Source: an uncultured Bacilli bacterium
GTDB lineage: Bacteria > Bacillota_I > Bacilli_A > ML615J-28 > CAG-698
Direction of reading: 5' to 3'
Assembly: GCA_934096585.1 (NCBI GenBank)
Contig: CAKOMG010000002.1
Coordinates: forward strand, 186,001-250,000
Length of the DNA: 64,000 nucleotides
The notes under the pieces were generated by a model. The model did not search any database and was not told the origin of the DNA. It saw only the letters and a list, made by a program, of their open reading frames with translations. Below, piece by piece: positions 45,105-52,497 of this stretch (the stretch's first letter is position 1; each line of letters starts with the position of its first letter). A program made the position numbers and the translations under genes.

Positions 45105-46346
45105 ATGGAGCAATTTAATAAAATTATAGGATATGAAAATGTAAAAAAAGAATTAATTACAATTAGTGATTACTTTAATAAAACGGATTTATGTAGACAA
45201 CACAATGTTAAGTTACCTAAAGGAATTCTTCTTTATGGGGATTCAGGATGTGGTAAAACATTATTTTTAAAAGAATTTTGTAAGGTAACTAATAAATATG
45301 TAATAAATGTTCAAGGATGCAGTGATGATATAATTAAAGAAATTAGCGATGATTTTAAAGAAGCACGTGTTATAGGAAATACTGTAATAATTATAGATGA
45401 GTTAGACTTACTAATAAACAAAGATTATAGAATAGTTAGATTGTTGCAATCATATTTGGATGGATTTGAAGATTATGATGGAATTTTTGTAGTAGCAACA
45501 ACTAATAATGTTGGAAAAATAGAAAATTCATTATTAAGAGAGGGGAGATTTGATAGAAAAATTAAAGTAGATTTACCAAATGAAAAAACAAGAAAGGAAT
45601 TAATTGATTATTACATAAGACAATTAGGTCTTGATGTAAATGTTGATTCTGAATATTTATCAAAAATCATGGTCGATAGATCTTGCAGTTTTATTCAAAC
45701 AATTATTAATGATTGTTATTTGAGATTTAATCAAAACATTACAACTGATAATATTGATTATTCATATAATGTTATTGCATATGGAAACACAAATGATTAT
45801 ATAAAAAATGATATAAATAAAACAATAGCCATTCATGAAGCAGGACATATTGCCTTAACATATAAAAATAGAAAGTATTTTACTTTTTATAAAGCATCAA
45901 TTAACACAAATTCAAATAAAATAAATGGAGTTTCAAAACTTTATGATGCAAAAGAACAAAATGATGATTTAGAAGAGTATATCGCAAAAATTGAAATTGA
46001 TATTGCAGGTTTTTTAACAACATACAATTTACTAAAAATAAAAGATGGAGGTTCTTATGGAGATTTAAAAGATGCTATTTATAATGCAAGATTTTTAATC
46101 AATAGTTTAGGATACAAAATGCCAAGAAATGTATTGAGAGAATATGACCAATTTGAGGGTAGAAATGAAACAGAAATTAACTGTCATCGCAATGAAATTT
46201 TCGTGAGAAAATTGATGAAAAAATGTGAAAGAAATGTAAAAAAATACATTATTAAAAATAAAAAGAAAATATATGATATAGCAAATCAATTGTATGAAAG
46301 AGGATCAATTAAACAAAATGAAGTAATGGAAATAATGGAGAGGTAA
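45105..46346 (+). CDS. soluble FtsH-like AAA+ zinc metalloprotease
   Basis: 413 residues, no transmembrane helix. AAA+ motifs: GDSGCGKT (45-52), IIIDELD near 96-102, second region of homology REGRFDRKI near 145. The M41 protease motif HEAGH is at about 244-248, and SYGDLKDA can supply the third zinc ligand as in FtsH. FtsH is normally ~600-650 residues with two membrane helices; here the membrane part is missing and the peptidase is short. It would degrade soluble proteins in an ATP-driven manner. AGGAGA before ATG; starts a four-gene operon with the gene 3 bp downstream. Confidence 0.88.
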   Translation: MEQFNKIIGYENVKKELITISDYFNKTDLCRQHNVKLPKGILLYGDSGCGKTLFLKEFCKVTNKYVINVQGCSDDIIKEISDDFKEARVIGNTVIIIDELDLLINKDYRIVRLLQSYLDGFEDYDGIFVVATTNNVGKIENSLLREGRFDRKIKVDLPNEKTRKELIDYYIRQLGLDVNVDSEYLSKIMVDRSCSFIQTIINDCYLRFNQNITTDNIDYSYNVIAYGNTNDYIKNDINKTIAIHEAGHIALTYKNRKYFTFYKASINTNSNKINGVSKLYDAKEQNDDLEEYIAKIEIDIAGFLTTYNLLKIKDGGSYGDLKDAIYNARFLINSLGYKMPRNVLREYDQFEGRNETEINCHRNEIFVRKLMKKCERNVKKYIIKNKKKIYDIANQLYERGSIKQNEVMEIMER

Positions 46347-46349
46347 AAA

Positions 46350-48026
46350 ATGAAAATAAAAAGAAAAAATAAAGAAAAAGAAGAATTTATAGAAAACTAT
46401 AAGAACTATTTAATAAATAATTGGGAAATGATTAAGGATTATGTAACTAATCGTACTATGAATATTAAAGTGAATAAGGAATGCTGGCCTGAAGATTTTC
46501 TACCAAATAATTATTTTTATGAAAAGAAAGGGTTCAATGAGATTACAAAATATAATAAAATACCAATATATCAATTGCTTTATTTAAATGGTATGGATGA
46601 TATGTTTCAAATCGATAAATATGGAGCTATATTTTATTTAAGTGCTATAAAAAAGATTAATAATTCATCAAAATTGATTCTTGAGCCACTTGATAATAGA
46701 AAAAAATTATATGATGATTATGATTATAATTTGTTTATTAATTATAATAGTTATAATAGTTTATTTATGGGTTTTAGTGAAGAAGAAATCAAAAATAGAA
46801 TAACAGATGGTTTAATAATTAAAGTGATTGACAATCATTTAGAATTTGAAAAGTATTTTAAATTAAATGATTATGATCTTGGCGAATTACAGACAACAGA
46901 ATTGCCTAGAGTAGCATCTAGATTAATAAAAAATAATAAATTTAATGACTTATCTATTTTAGAAAAAGATGAAATCAATAAAATAAATTATTATGATTTT
47001 TTAAAAAAAATTTATAATTATGTTTCAAATATTGATGAACAAGAATTGAATGATATATATAAGAAGAGTTTATCTTTATTTTGTGATATTTGTTTGATTG
47101 CTTTTATTTTTATGTCTAAAATTGTTTATTTAAATAAAGTTAATGGCAAAACAAGAAAGTTTAATTATAAACTTTTCGATGATGAGAATAATGAAATTCT
47201 TTCAAAAACAGTTGATAATATTAGTCCATTTTTTATAAAAAATGAGATAATTAATTATGAATATAAAAGTAAACTAAAATTAGAAGGATTAAATTTTGAA
47301 ATACAAGAAATTATAGATTATAAACAAAGAATATTAGATGATATGCTAGAAGAATATGTTAATTTGTTAGGAATGGATGGTGCAGTAAATAAAGCAAAAA
47401 CATGGGATAATAGAGTAATACATTCGATTGCACATTCATTGATTTATCATTGCAAGGATCCTGAAACTCGATACAAGGCTATTGATGTATCTATAGAGTT
47501 GGTTAAACTTAATATTGATAACTTTATAAACAAAACTATATTTGGATGTTCTAGAGTTGATTATTATTTTATTTTAGAAGATATCACATTGATAATTGAT
47601 GTATTATTAGACTCTAACATTCTTTCAACGCATAACTGTAGAAAGTATTTTAATATACCTAATGATTATCATTATGATAATTTGTTAGCATTTGAATATT
47701 TGAAAAAGGGATATAAGCTGGTTTTACGATTCGGCGTAAATTATAAATTAATGTATTTATATGGATTAATTTTATACAAAGAAATTTTTACAAAGAATAC
47801 TAAAGAAGAAGGTTTACAAATCATAAAACAATATAATGAGCATTTAGAACATGACTTTGATGTCGCTTTAGCAAGGTATTGGCATTATTTGAAAGATGAA
47901 AAAAACTATGATAATGAACAATCGATTCAAGCATATATAGATAATAAATTAGAAAAGGTTGAAAAAATTAAACATGATTATTACGCCAATTGTAGTCAAT
48001 GGAAAAATAGTAGCTCAAATTTATGA
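46350..48026 (+). CDS. hypothetical protein, 558 residues, partner of the FtsH-like protease
   Basis: No family recognised. Largely helical, Tyr/Asn/Asp-rich, with one hydrophobic stretch (CDICLIAFIFMSKIVYL, about 246-262) and helical pairs in the C-terminal 200 residues resembling TPR-like repeats (EEGLQIIKQYNEHLE). Starts 3 bp after the protease gene with GGAGAGG in front, so the two products are probably made together; adaptor, substrate or toxin are all possible. Its 3' end overlaps the next small gene. Confidence 0.65.
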   Translation: MKIKRKNKEKEEFIENYKNYLINNWEMIKDYVTNRTMNIKVNKECWPEDFLPNNYFYEKKGFNEITKYNKIPIYQLLYLNGMDDMFQIDKYGAIFYLSAIKKINNSSKLILEPLDNRKKLYDDYDYNLFINYNSYNSLFMGFSEEEIKNRITDGLIIKVIDNHLEFEKYFKLNDYDLGELQTTELPRVASRLIKNNKFNDLSILEKDEINKINYYDFLKKIYNYVSNIDEQELNDIYKKSLSLFCDICLIAFIFMSKIVYLNKVNGKTRKFNYKLFDDENNEILSKTVDNISPFFIKNEIINYEYKSKLKLEGLNFEIQEIIDYKQRILDDMLEEYVNLLGMDGAVNKAKTWDNRVIHSIAHSLIYHCKDPETRYKAIDVSIELVKLNIDNFINKTIFGCSRVDYYFILEDITLIIDVLLDSNILSTHNCRKYFNIPNDYHYDNLLAFEYLKKGYKLVLRFGVNYKLMYLYGLILYKEIFTKNTKEEGLQIIKQYNEHLEHDFDVALARYWHYLKDEKNYDNEQSIQAYIDNKLEKVEKIKHDYYANCSQWKNSSSNL

Positions 48027-48168
48027 AAGTGATGAAGAAATAATAGTTAGAGACAATTTGTTTAATGCATTATATGGATATGATAAAGTAAATAATTATA
48101 CCTTTGATAGCAATCATGAAAAAGTATGTAATGGAAATATTTTGAATCAAATAATAAAAATAGAATAA
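47974..48168 (+). CDS. tiny beta-repeat-type protein (diverged paralogue of the next gene)
   Basis: 64 residues if started at ATG 47974, overlapping the upstream gene by 53 bp. The layout VVNGKIVAQIY ... YGYDKVNNYTFDSN ... NGNILNQII lines up with the following 61-residue protein. It lacks most of the Gly/His positions, so it looks like an older duplicate. No strong ribosome-binding site; translation may be coupled. Confidence 0.5.
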   Translation: MIITPIVVNGKIVAQIYESDEEIIVRDNLFNALYGYDKVNNYTFDSNHEKVCNGNILNQIIKIE

Positions 48169-48182
48169 AAAGGAGAACAAGT

Positions 48183-48368
48183 ATGGATGAAATTTTAAAA
48201 GATAGATATGGGCATAAAATAGGAACAATAAAAGAAGTGGGAAATAAATTGTATATTTATGATGAACATGGTCATAAAGCAGGATATTATGATCCAAATA
48301 CAAATAAGACATATGATGAACATGGTCATTTTGTTGGAACTGGAAATTTATTAACTTCATTGATATAA
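48183..48368 (+). CDS. tiny Gly/His/Asp beta-repeat protein
   Basis: 61 residues made of repeated strands: DRYGHKIGTI, YDEHGHKAGYYDP, TYDEHGHFVGTGNLL. This DxxGxxxG pattern with terminal GNLL is found in small uncharacterised proteins of many Firmicutes. AAAGGAGAA precedes the ATG. Last gene of the FtsH-like operon. Confidence 0.7.
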   Translation: MDEILKDRYGHKIGTIKEVGNKLYIYDEHGHKAGYYDPNTNKTYDEHGHFVGTGNLLTSLI

Positions 48369-48417
48369 AGTGATTATTGCTTTATTATATATCTAATTAT
48401 TCATGAATGCTATCTTT

Positions 48418-48447
48418 AAAAGCTTTACTTATGTAGAGCTTTTTTTT
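48418..48447 (+). terminator. terminator of the FtsH-like operon
   Basis: AAAAGCT (48418-48424) pairs with AGCTTTT (48437-48443), with TAC/GTA inside, then T-run. Confidence 0.7.
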
Positions 48448-48487
48448 GTATAAAAAATACAATTTTTTAATTTTCATTATTTTTTTA

Positions 48488-48516
48488 TTGCATATAATCG
48501 AATACTATGATATAAT
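48488..48516 (+). promoter_or_regulatory. promoter of the RNase III unit
   Basis: TTGCAT (48488-48493) and TATAAT (48511-48516), 17 bp apart, with an extended TGA before the -10. Confidence 0.7.
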
Positions 48517-48522
48517 AAGATT

Positions 48523-48693
48523 AACTAGAAGAGGTTATTTTTTTCAAAGTATTTGAGTAATGTAATTTTCTTATTGCTTTTTCGCAAAAGTTTTAAGAGG
48601 AAAATATTACAACTATTATTTTGACGAATGAAACCTTATTTATAAGGATTAGTCTATCTAAAAATAGGCTATCTTTAATCATAAGGTTTTTTT
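48523..48693 (+). promoter_or_regulatory. structured leader with attenuator before the RNase III gene
   Basis: The ~208-nt leader has an aptamer-like part: GTAAT/ATTAC (about 48558, 48605), TTTTC/GGAAAA and the hairpin GCTTTT-TCGC-AAAAGT. It is followed by a long terminator hairpin with AAACCTTAT (48631-48639), ATAAGGTTT (48681-48689) and T7. Within that, CCTTA-TTTA-TAAGG (48634-48647) is a competing smaller hairpin that would free the 3' arm, the usual anti-terminator logic. No known riboswitch or T-box (no TGGNACC) was recognised. No ORF. Confidence 0.55.
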
Positions 48694-48730
48694 CTTTTTC
48701 TAGTAATACATAAAAAGGAGAAAGAAAAGT

Positions 48731-49543
48731 ATGAGAAAAAATTTGAATGATTATTTTGAAAGTGTGGAAAGAAAAATTGGCTATGAGTTTGAAAATGAAG
48801 ATTTGTTAAGACAAGCATTTACTAGAAAATCTTATAGTTCAATTTATGGAACTGAAAATAATGAAGTATTGGAATTTATTGGTGATAAAGTAATTGATTT
48901 GATTGTAGTTAAAGTTATTTCTGATTATTTTGGATTCTATAAATCAGAATCAGCTTATTATGATGAAGATAATGATTTAAATGAGTTTTGTATTGTTGCT
49001 AATAAAGATGAATCTGATTTTACAGAAATAAAAAAAGAATTAGTATCAAATGAAAACTTGTCAAAAATAATTGATAAATTAGATTTTGCAAAATTAATGT
49101 GGATGGGAGATAACGACATCAATAATCATATTGAAAAAGAGCAAAAAGTTAAAGCTGATTTATTTGAAGCAATAGTTGGTGCAATAACCATAGATTGTGA
49201 TTGGAATATGGAAATATTGGAAGAGGTTATAAAAAGATTATTATATATTAATAATACACTGAAAAATGTTTCTACGGAAGAAGAAAGACCAGAAAAATTT
49301 ACTGTTGAAAAAGCAATTAACACATTAAAAGAGCTTGCTGAACAAGGAAAATGTTCTGAACCTATATATGAAATATCAGATGAACAAATATTTCAAGATG
49401 GAGAATATTGGTGGTCTTGTGATTGCACTGTTAATAGTTGGCATATTTCAGAAAGTGCACTTTCTAAAAGTAAAAAAGGTGCTAAAAAGTATACTGCTTA
49501 TTTAGTTCTATGCACTAGATATAATCTAGATGTCGAGGAATAA
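48731..49543 (+). CDS. RNase III-family endoribonuclease in the island
   Basis: 270 residues. The catalytic domain carries a recognisable signature, NEVLEFIGDKVIDLIV near residue 44 (canonical NERLEFLGD), and the second acidic motif KADLFEAIVGAITID near 142, so the metal-binding Glu/Asp set seems intact. An insert of ~35 residues separates them. The C-terminus (INTLKELAEQGKCSEPIYE ... SKKGAKKYTA) is a divergent double-stranded-RNA-binding domain. It is distinct from a housekeeping rnc by context and divergence. AAAAAGGAG precedes the ATG; the next gene starts 3 bp after the stop. Confidence 0.85.
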   Translation: MRKNLNDYFESVERKIGYEFENEDLLRQAFTRKSYSSIYGTENNEVLEFIGDKVIDLIVVKVISDYFGFYKSESAYYDEDNDLNEFCIVANKDESDFTEIKKELVSNENLSKIIDKLDFAKLMWMGDNDINNHIEKEQKVKADLFEAIVGAITIDCDWNMEILEEVIKRLLYINNTLKNVSTEEERPEKFTVEKAINTLKELAEQGKCSEPIYEISDEQIFQDGEYWWSCDCTVNSWHISESALSKSKKGAKKYTAYLVLCTRYNLDVEE

Positions 49544-49546
49544 ATT

Positions 49547-50107
49547 ATGGAAAATTCACAAATTGAAGTGTTAAAGAAAAAGTATTCTCAAATAATTGAT
49601 GATTTAATTAAAGTAAATAAGAAGTTTTATAAGCTTAATTATGAAATAAAATGGATTTTTATCTTTGATGAAAATGTGGCAAATGTTTGTGCTTTTGATG
49701 CTAAGAAAGGTATAATAAAAATAAATGTGGTGACAGTTGCTTATTCTTATGAAAATAATCAACCTTTATTTATTGAGTGTTTTCTATTACATGAAATAAG
49801 ACACTTTTATCAACAATTAATAATTAATGAGTACTTAAGAAATCCAAATGAATGTATAAATAGTGTTATTGCACAACAATGGCTTTTTGAAAAGAAAAAT
49901 TATATTAAGCCTCTTGATGAAAATGGGCACTTAAATGTAAATTATTACCTACAGGACATAGAAATTGATGCTTTTTCGTTTTCATATGCCGTTATAATAT
50001 ATAAATATGGTGATTTAAAATATCTTAAAATACCAAGTGCTTATCAAAATGAATATTTTAAAGAACAATTGAATACTTGGATTGAACTATTTAAAAAAGA
50101 ACAATAA
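49547..50107 (+). CDS. HExxH metallopeptidase-like protein
   Basis: 186 residues. LLHEIRHFYQQ (His at about 82 and 86) followed 50 residues later by IEIDAFSFSYAV fits the HExxH...E-x2-DAxxFA pattern of small zincin-like proteins of unknown substrate. No signal peptide, so cytosolic. Tight coupling to the RNase III gene suggests a joint function, for example activation or turnover of a partner. Confidence 0.65.
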   Translation: MENSQIEVLKKKYSQIIDDLIKVNKKFYKLNYEIKWIFIFDENVANVCAFDAKKGIIKINVVTVAYSYENNQPLFIECFLLHEIRHFYQQLIINEYLRNPNECINSVIAQQWLFEKKNYIKPLDENGHLNVNYYLQDIEIDAFSFSYAVIIYKYGDLKYLKIPSAYQNEYFKEQLNTWIELFKKEQ

Positions 50108-50108
50108 A

Positions 50109-50358
50109 TATGTTCCGATGCTAAATTTATTAATCCACGACTAGGTTCTTGGAAAAAAGATGTTTATGAGTTAATAGATAAAAAATGGGTGAGTATTTTA
50201 ATCTGCAAAATATTTATGACTATGAGAATTATCTTAAAAATTTATATCCATCAAATAATAACATAAGGCCTAAAATTAGACAAGTTCTACAGCAACTTCG
50301 AGATATAGGACTTATAAAATTTCTTGGATCAGGGTCTTATAAAAAATTAATAAAATAA
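50109..50358 (+). pseudogene. remnant of a DpnI/Dam-replacing-type winged-helix domain
   Basis: Two overlapping frames together read a familiar C-terminus. The first frame (50111-50185) gives FINPRLGSWKKDVYELI. The second (from 50185 to the stop at 50356) gives FNLQNIYDYENYLKNLYPSN and then KIRQVLQQLRDIGLIKFLGSGSY. This is the pattern of the DNA-reading winged helix of DpnI-like and Dam-replacing restriction enzymes. The catalytic part is gone and one frameshift separates the pieces. The rest of 50359-50442 is plain AT-rich spacer. Confidence 0.65.
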
Positions 50359-50442
50359 TAGTCTTAATTCTTTTGCTTAGTATTTTTTAACCATATAACT
50401 AATATTATTAATGTATTTTATTATTATGTAAGGAGACTAAAA

Positions 50443-50766
50443 ATGAAAAAAACAATTTTAGCTATTATATTATTTTTCATATTACTATTTATTGCTGGCG
50501 GATGTACTGCTGTCTTTCAAGGAGTAGAAGCGCTATGGCAAGCTATTATAGGATTTTTACCTATTTTTAAACCTGCCATTGAACAATCATTTAAAGATTA
50601 TTTTACTTCTGCATACTTTATTGTTGGTGTAATAATTTTTATAGGTTCACTTTTTGGTATTACAATAAACGTAAAAAATAGACATGTTTTATATGTGTTG
50701 ATTTCTACAATACTGACTATTATTTCTTTATTAAGTATTATTACTAATTTGGTGGTGTGTAAATAA
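50443..50766 (+). CDS. small membrane (lipo)protein
   Basis: 107 residues: N-terminal hydrophobic signal ending in a possible lipobox (IAGGC, Cys21), then membrane segments at about 55-73 and 80-103. AAGGAGA precedes the ATG. It abuts the next gene without a gap, so the two are coupled. No family recognised. Confidence 0.65.
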   Translation: MKKTILAIILFFILLFIAGGCTAVFQGVEALWQAIIGFLPIFKPAIEQSFKDYFTSAYFIVGVIIFIGSLFGITINVKNRHVLYVLISTILTIISLLSIITNLVVCK

Positions 50767-51264
50767 ATGAAAGAAAATGCTATATTATTATTAATAAAAG
50801 AAATTAAAAAAAGTTTAGAATCAGGAAATTATTTATCCGCATTAATTGTTGCATTAACAATTCCAGATATTTGTGGGAAAATATTATATCCAAAAGAAAC
50901 GAATGGTAAAAGATATAAAAAATGGTTTGACAAATATATTGGTGATTACAAAAATAGTCCGATATATAAGGATTTACCTGAATGCATAGGATGGACTAAC
51001 ATGAATGGCGAAAAATTTTATGCATTAAGATGTGCTATGCTTCATGAAGGCTCAGATGATATTGTTGATAAAATCAAAATAGACAAATTCAACCTTTATT
51101 ATGGAAACAATTCTATCATCGAAAAACATTGTGTTGAGTATAGAGAAGATTCCTTATTTGATGGTTCAGTAATAGAACATCCTAAAATTGAATCATTAGA
51201 TATTAACGTATATGAAATATGTCAAAAAATAATTTTAGCTGCTAATTTTTTTTTTAAAAAATGA
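50767..51264 (+). CDS. HEPN-motif hypothetical protein, probably frameshifted near its end
   Basis: 165 residues. PDICGKI...GKRYKKWFDKYIGDY and ALRCAMLHEG are hallmarks of a widespread uncharacterised family. RCAMLH fits the R-x4-H catalytic motif of HEPN ribonucleases. The frame ends in a T10-A6 homopolymer at 51246-51261. Removing one base there continues the protein with NEVDDLSKLPTIQYNLGIPSI to a stop at 51347-51349, so the true product may be ~194 residues. Starts directly at the upstream stop. Confidence 0.65.
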   Translation: MKENAILLLIKEIKKSLESGNYLSALIVALTIPDICGKILYPKETNGKRYKKWFDKYIGDYKNSPIYKDLPECIGWTNMNGEKFYALRCAMLHEGSDDIVDKIKIDKFNLYYGNNSIIEKHCVEYREDSLFDGSVIEHPKIESLDINVYEICQKIILAANFFFKK

Positions 51265-51359
51265 AGTTGATGATTTATCAAAGCTCCCAACAATTCAATA
51301 CAATCTTGGTATACCTTCAATATTTTTATCAAATACTAATTTAAAATAAATATAAAAAG

Positions 51360-51409
51360 AAAGCAATAATTCTATGGATAATCAATCCATAATGATTATT
51401 GCTTTTTAT
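51360..51409 (+). terminator. long-stem terminator
   Basis: AAAGCAATAAT (51360-51370) pairs with ATTATTGCTTT (51395-51405) and TATGGAT (51373-51379) with ATCCATA (51385-51391), then T-rich tail. Confidence 0.8.
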
Positions 51410-51516
51410 TTTAGCTTATTAAAATTAATTTATATATTTTAAATAAATAGTTAAGTTTAAAAAATGAAAAAAAGATTCATAACTAAATGGTATACTATTA
51501 AAAAAAGGAAGGTAAA

Positions 51517-52476
51517 ATGATGGAATTAATCAAAGATTATAGAAATTTAGAAAATGGTTGGAATGGTGGACTTTCAGAAGCATATGTTTGTTGTTTAAAT
51601 CTAATTAATAATAAAAAGGTAAATAATATACTTTTTGATAAAAAACTTACAACAAAAATTCTTGATAATAATTATTATATGCTATTACAAATAGTTTTGA
51701 AAGAAATTAAAAAATTATTACCTCAAGGGAATGGTAATAAATATATATATGAATGTATAGATTTAGATCAATTAAACAAGGAATGTGGTAAAAAAATGAT
51801 TCCAATAGTTGATGAAATTCGAATAAAATATTATTGTGTTATCATAAGAAATATTATTAGTTATTTGAGTTCTGAAATTGAATTATTTAAAAAGTTAGAA
51901 AAAAAGACAGAAGAAGAAAGAAATAAACTGCTAGAAGAAATGGAAAGATATATAATAAGTTATTTTAATGTATTTGAAAATCTTCCAAAACAAAATAGTA
52001 AAAAAAGTCGTAAAAATGACAATAATAAAAAAGAAACTGTTGAAGATAAAATAATTAATGAGTATATTGATCAACTTAATGCATTCGAACAAAAGCCATT
52101 TGATCAATATGATTCTTTTGAAAATTACGTTGAAGAAACAATAACTGTTAAAAATAATATTGAAGAAGGAATTGAAAAAATTAATAGAAATCTTATTAAA
52201 AACAGTGTTGAAATAAATGAATTTGCTGAAAAGTATGAAATTAAAGTTGAAGAAGTTGAAAGAATCTTTACTAGTGACAATTTTAAAACCTCATTAAGCA
52301 ATAATCCAGTTGTTGATTGTTATAATTCATATATAAATGAAAATATTATAGGCGAATTTATAAATTTCTTTGGTCAACTTTTTTCATTTGAATTTAATGA
52401 TAATTTAGAGGCAAATATTCCAGATTTATTTGAAACTCGTTCACAATACTATCATGGTAAATATAGAGAAAATTAA
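51517..52476 (+). CDS. hypothetical protein, first gene of the NERD-RecQ module
   Basis: 319 residues (317 if the second ATG at 51520 is used, which is better spaced from AAGGAAGG). Helical and highly charged; a Lys/Asn/Asp-rich linker at ~165-180 divides it. The start (LIKDYRNLENGWNGGLSEAYV) and end (FFGQLFSFEFNDNL, YYHGKYREN) are not assigned to any family. TATACT at 51491-51496 is a likely -10. The helicase starts 21 bp downstream. Confidence 0.65.
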   Translation: MMELIKDYRNLENGWNGGLSEAYVCCLNLINNKKVNNILFDKKLTTKILDNNYYMLLQIVLKEIKKLLPQGNGNKYIYECIDLDQLNKECGKKMIPIVDEIRIKYYCVIIRNIISYLSSEIELFKKLEKKTEEERNKLLEEMERYIISYFNVFENLPKQNSKKSRKNDNNKKETVEDKIINEYIDQLNAFEQKPFDQYDSFENYVEETITVKNNIEEGIEKINRNLIKNSVEINEFAEKYEIKVEEVERIFTSDNFKTSLSNNPVVDCYNSYINENIIGEFINFFGQLFSFEFNDNLEANIPDLFETRSQYYHGKYREN

Positions 52477-52497
52477 TCAAATTTTGAGTAAAGTTAT

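Noticed and set aside
48523..48693. T-box leader before the RNase III gene
   Set aside because: No TGGNACC T-box sequence and no AGTA loop; the downstream gene is not an aminoacylation or amino-acid gene.
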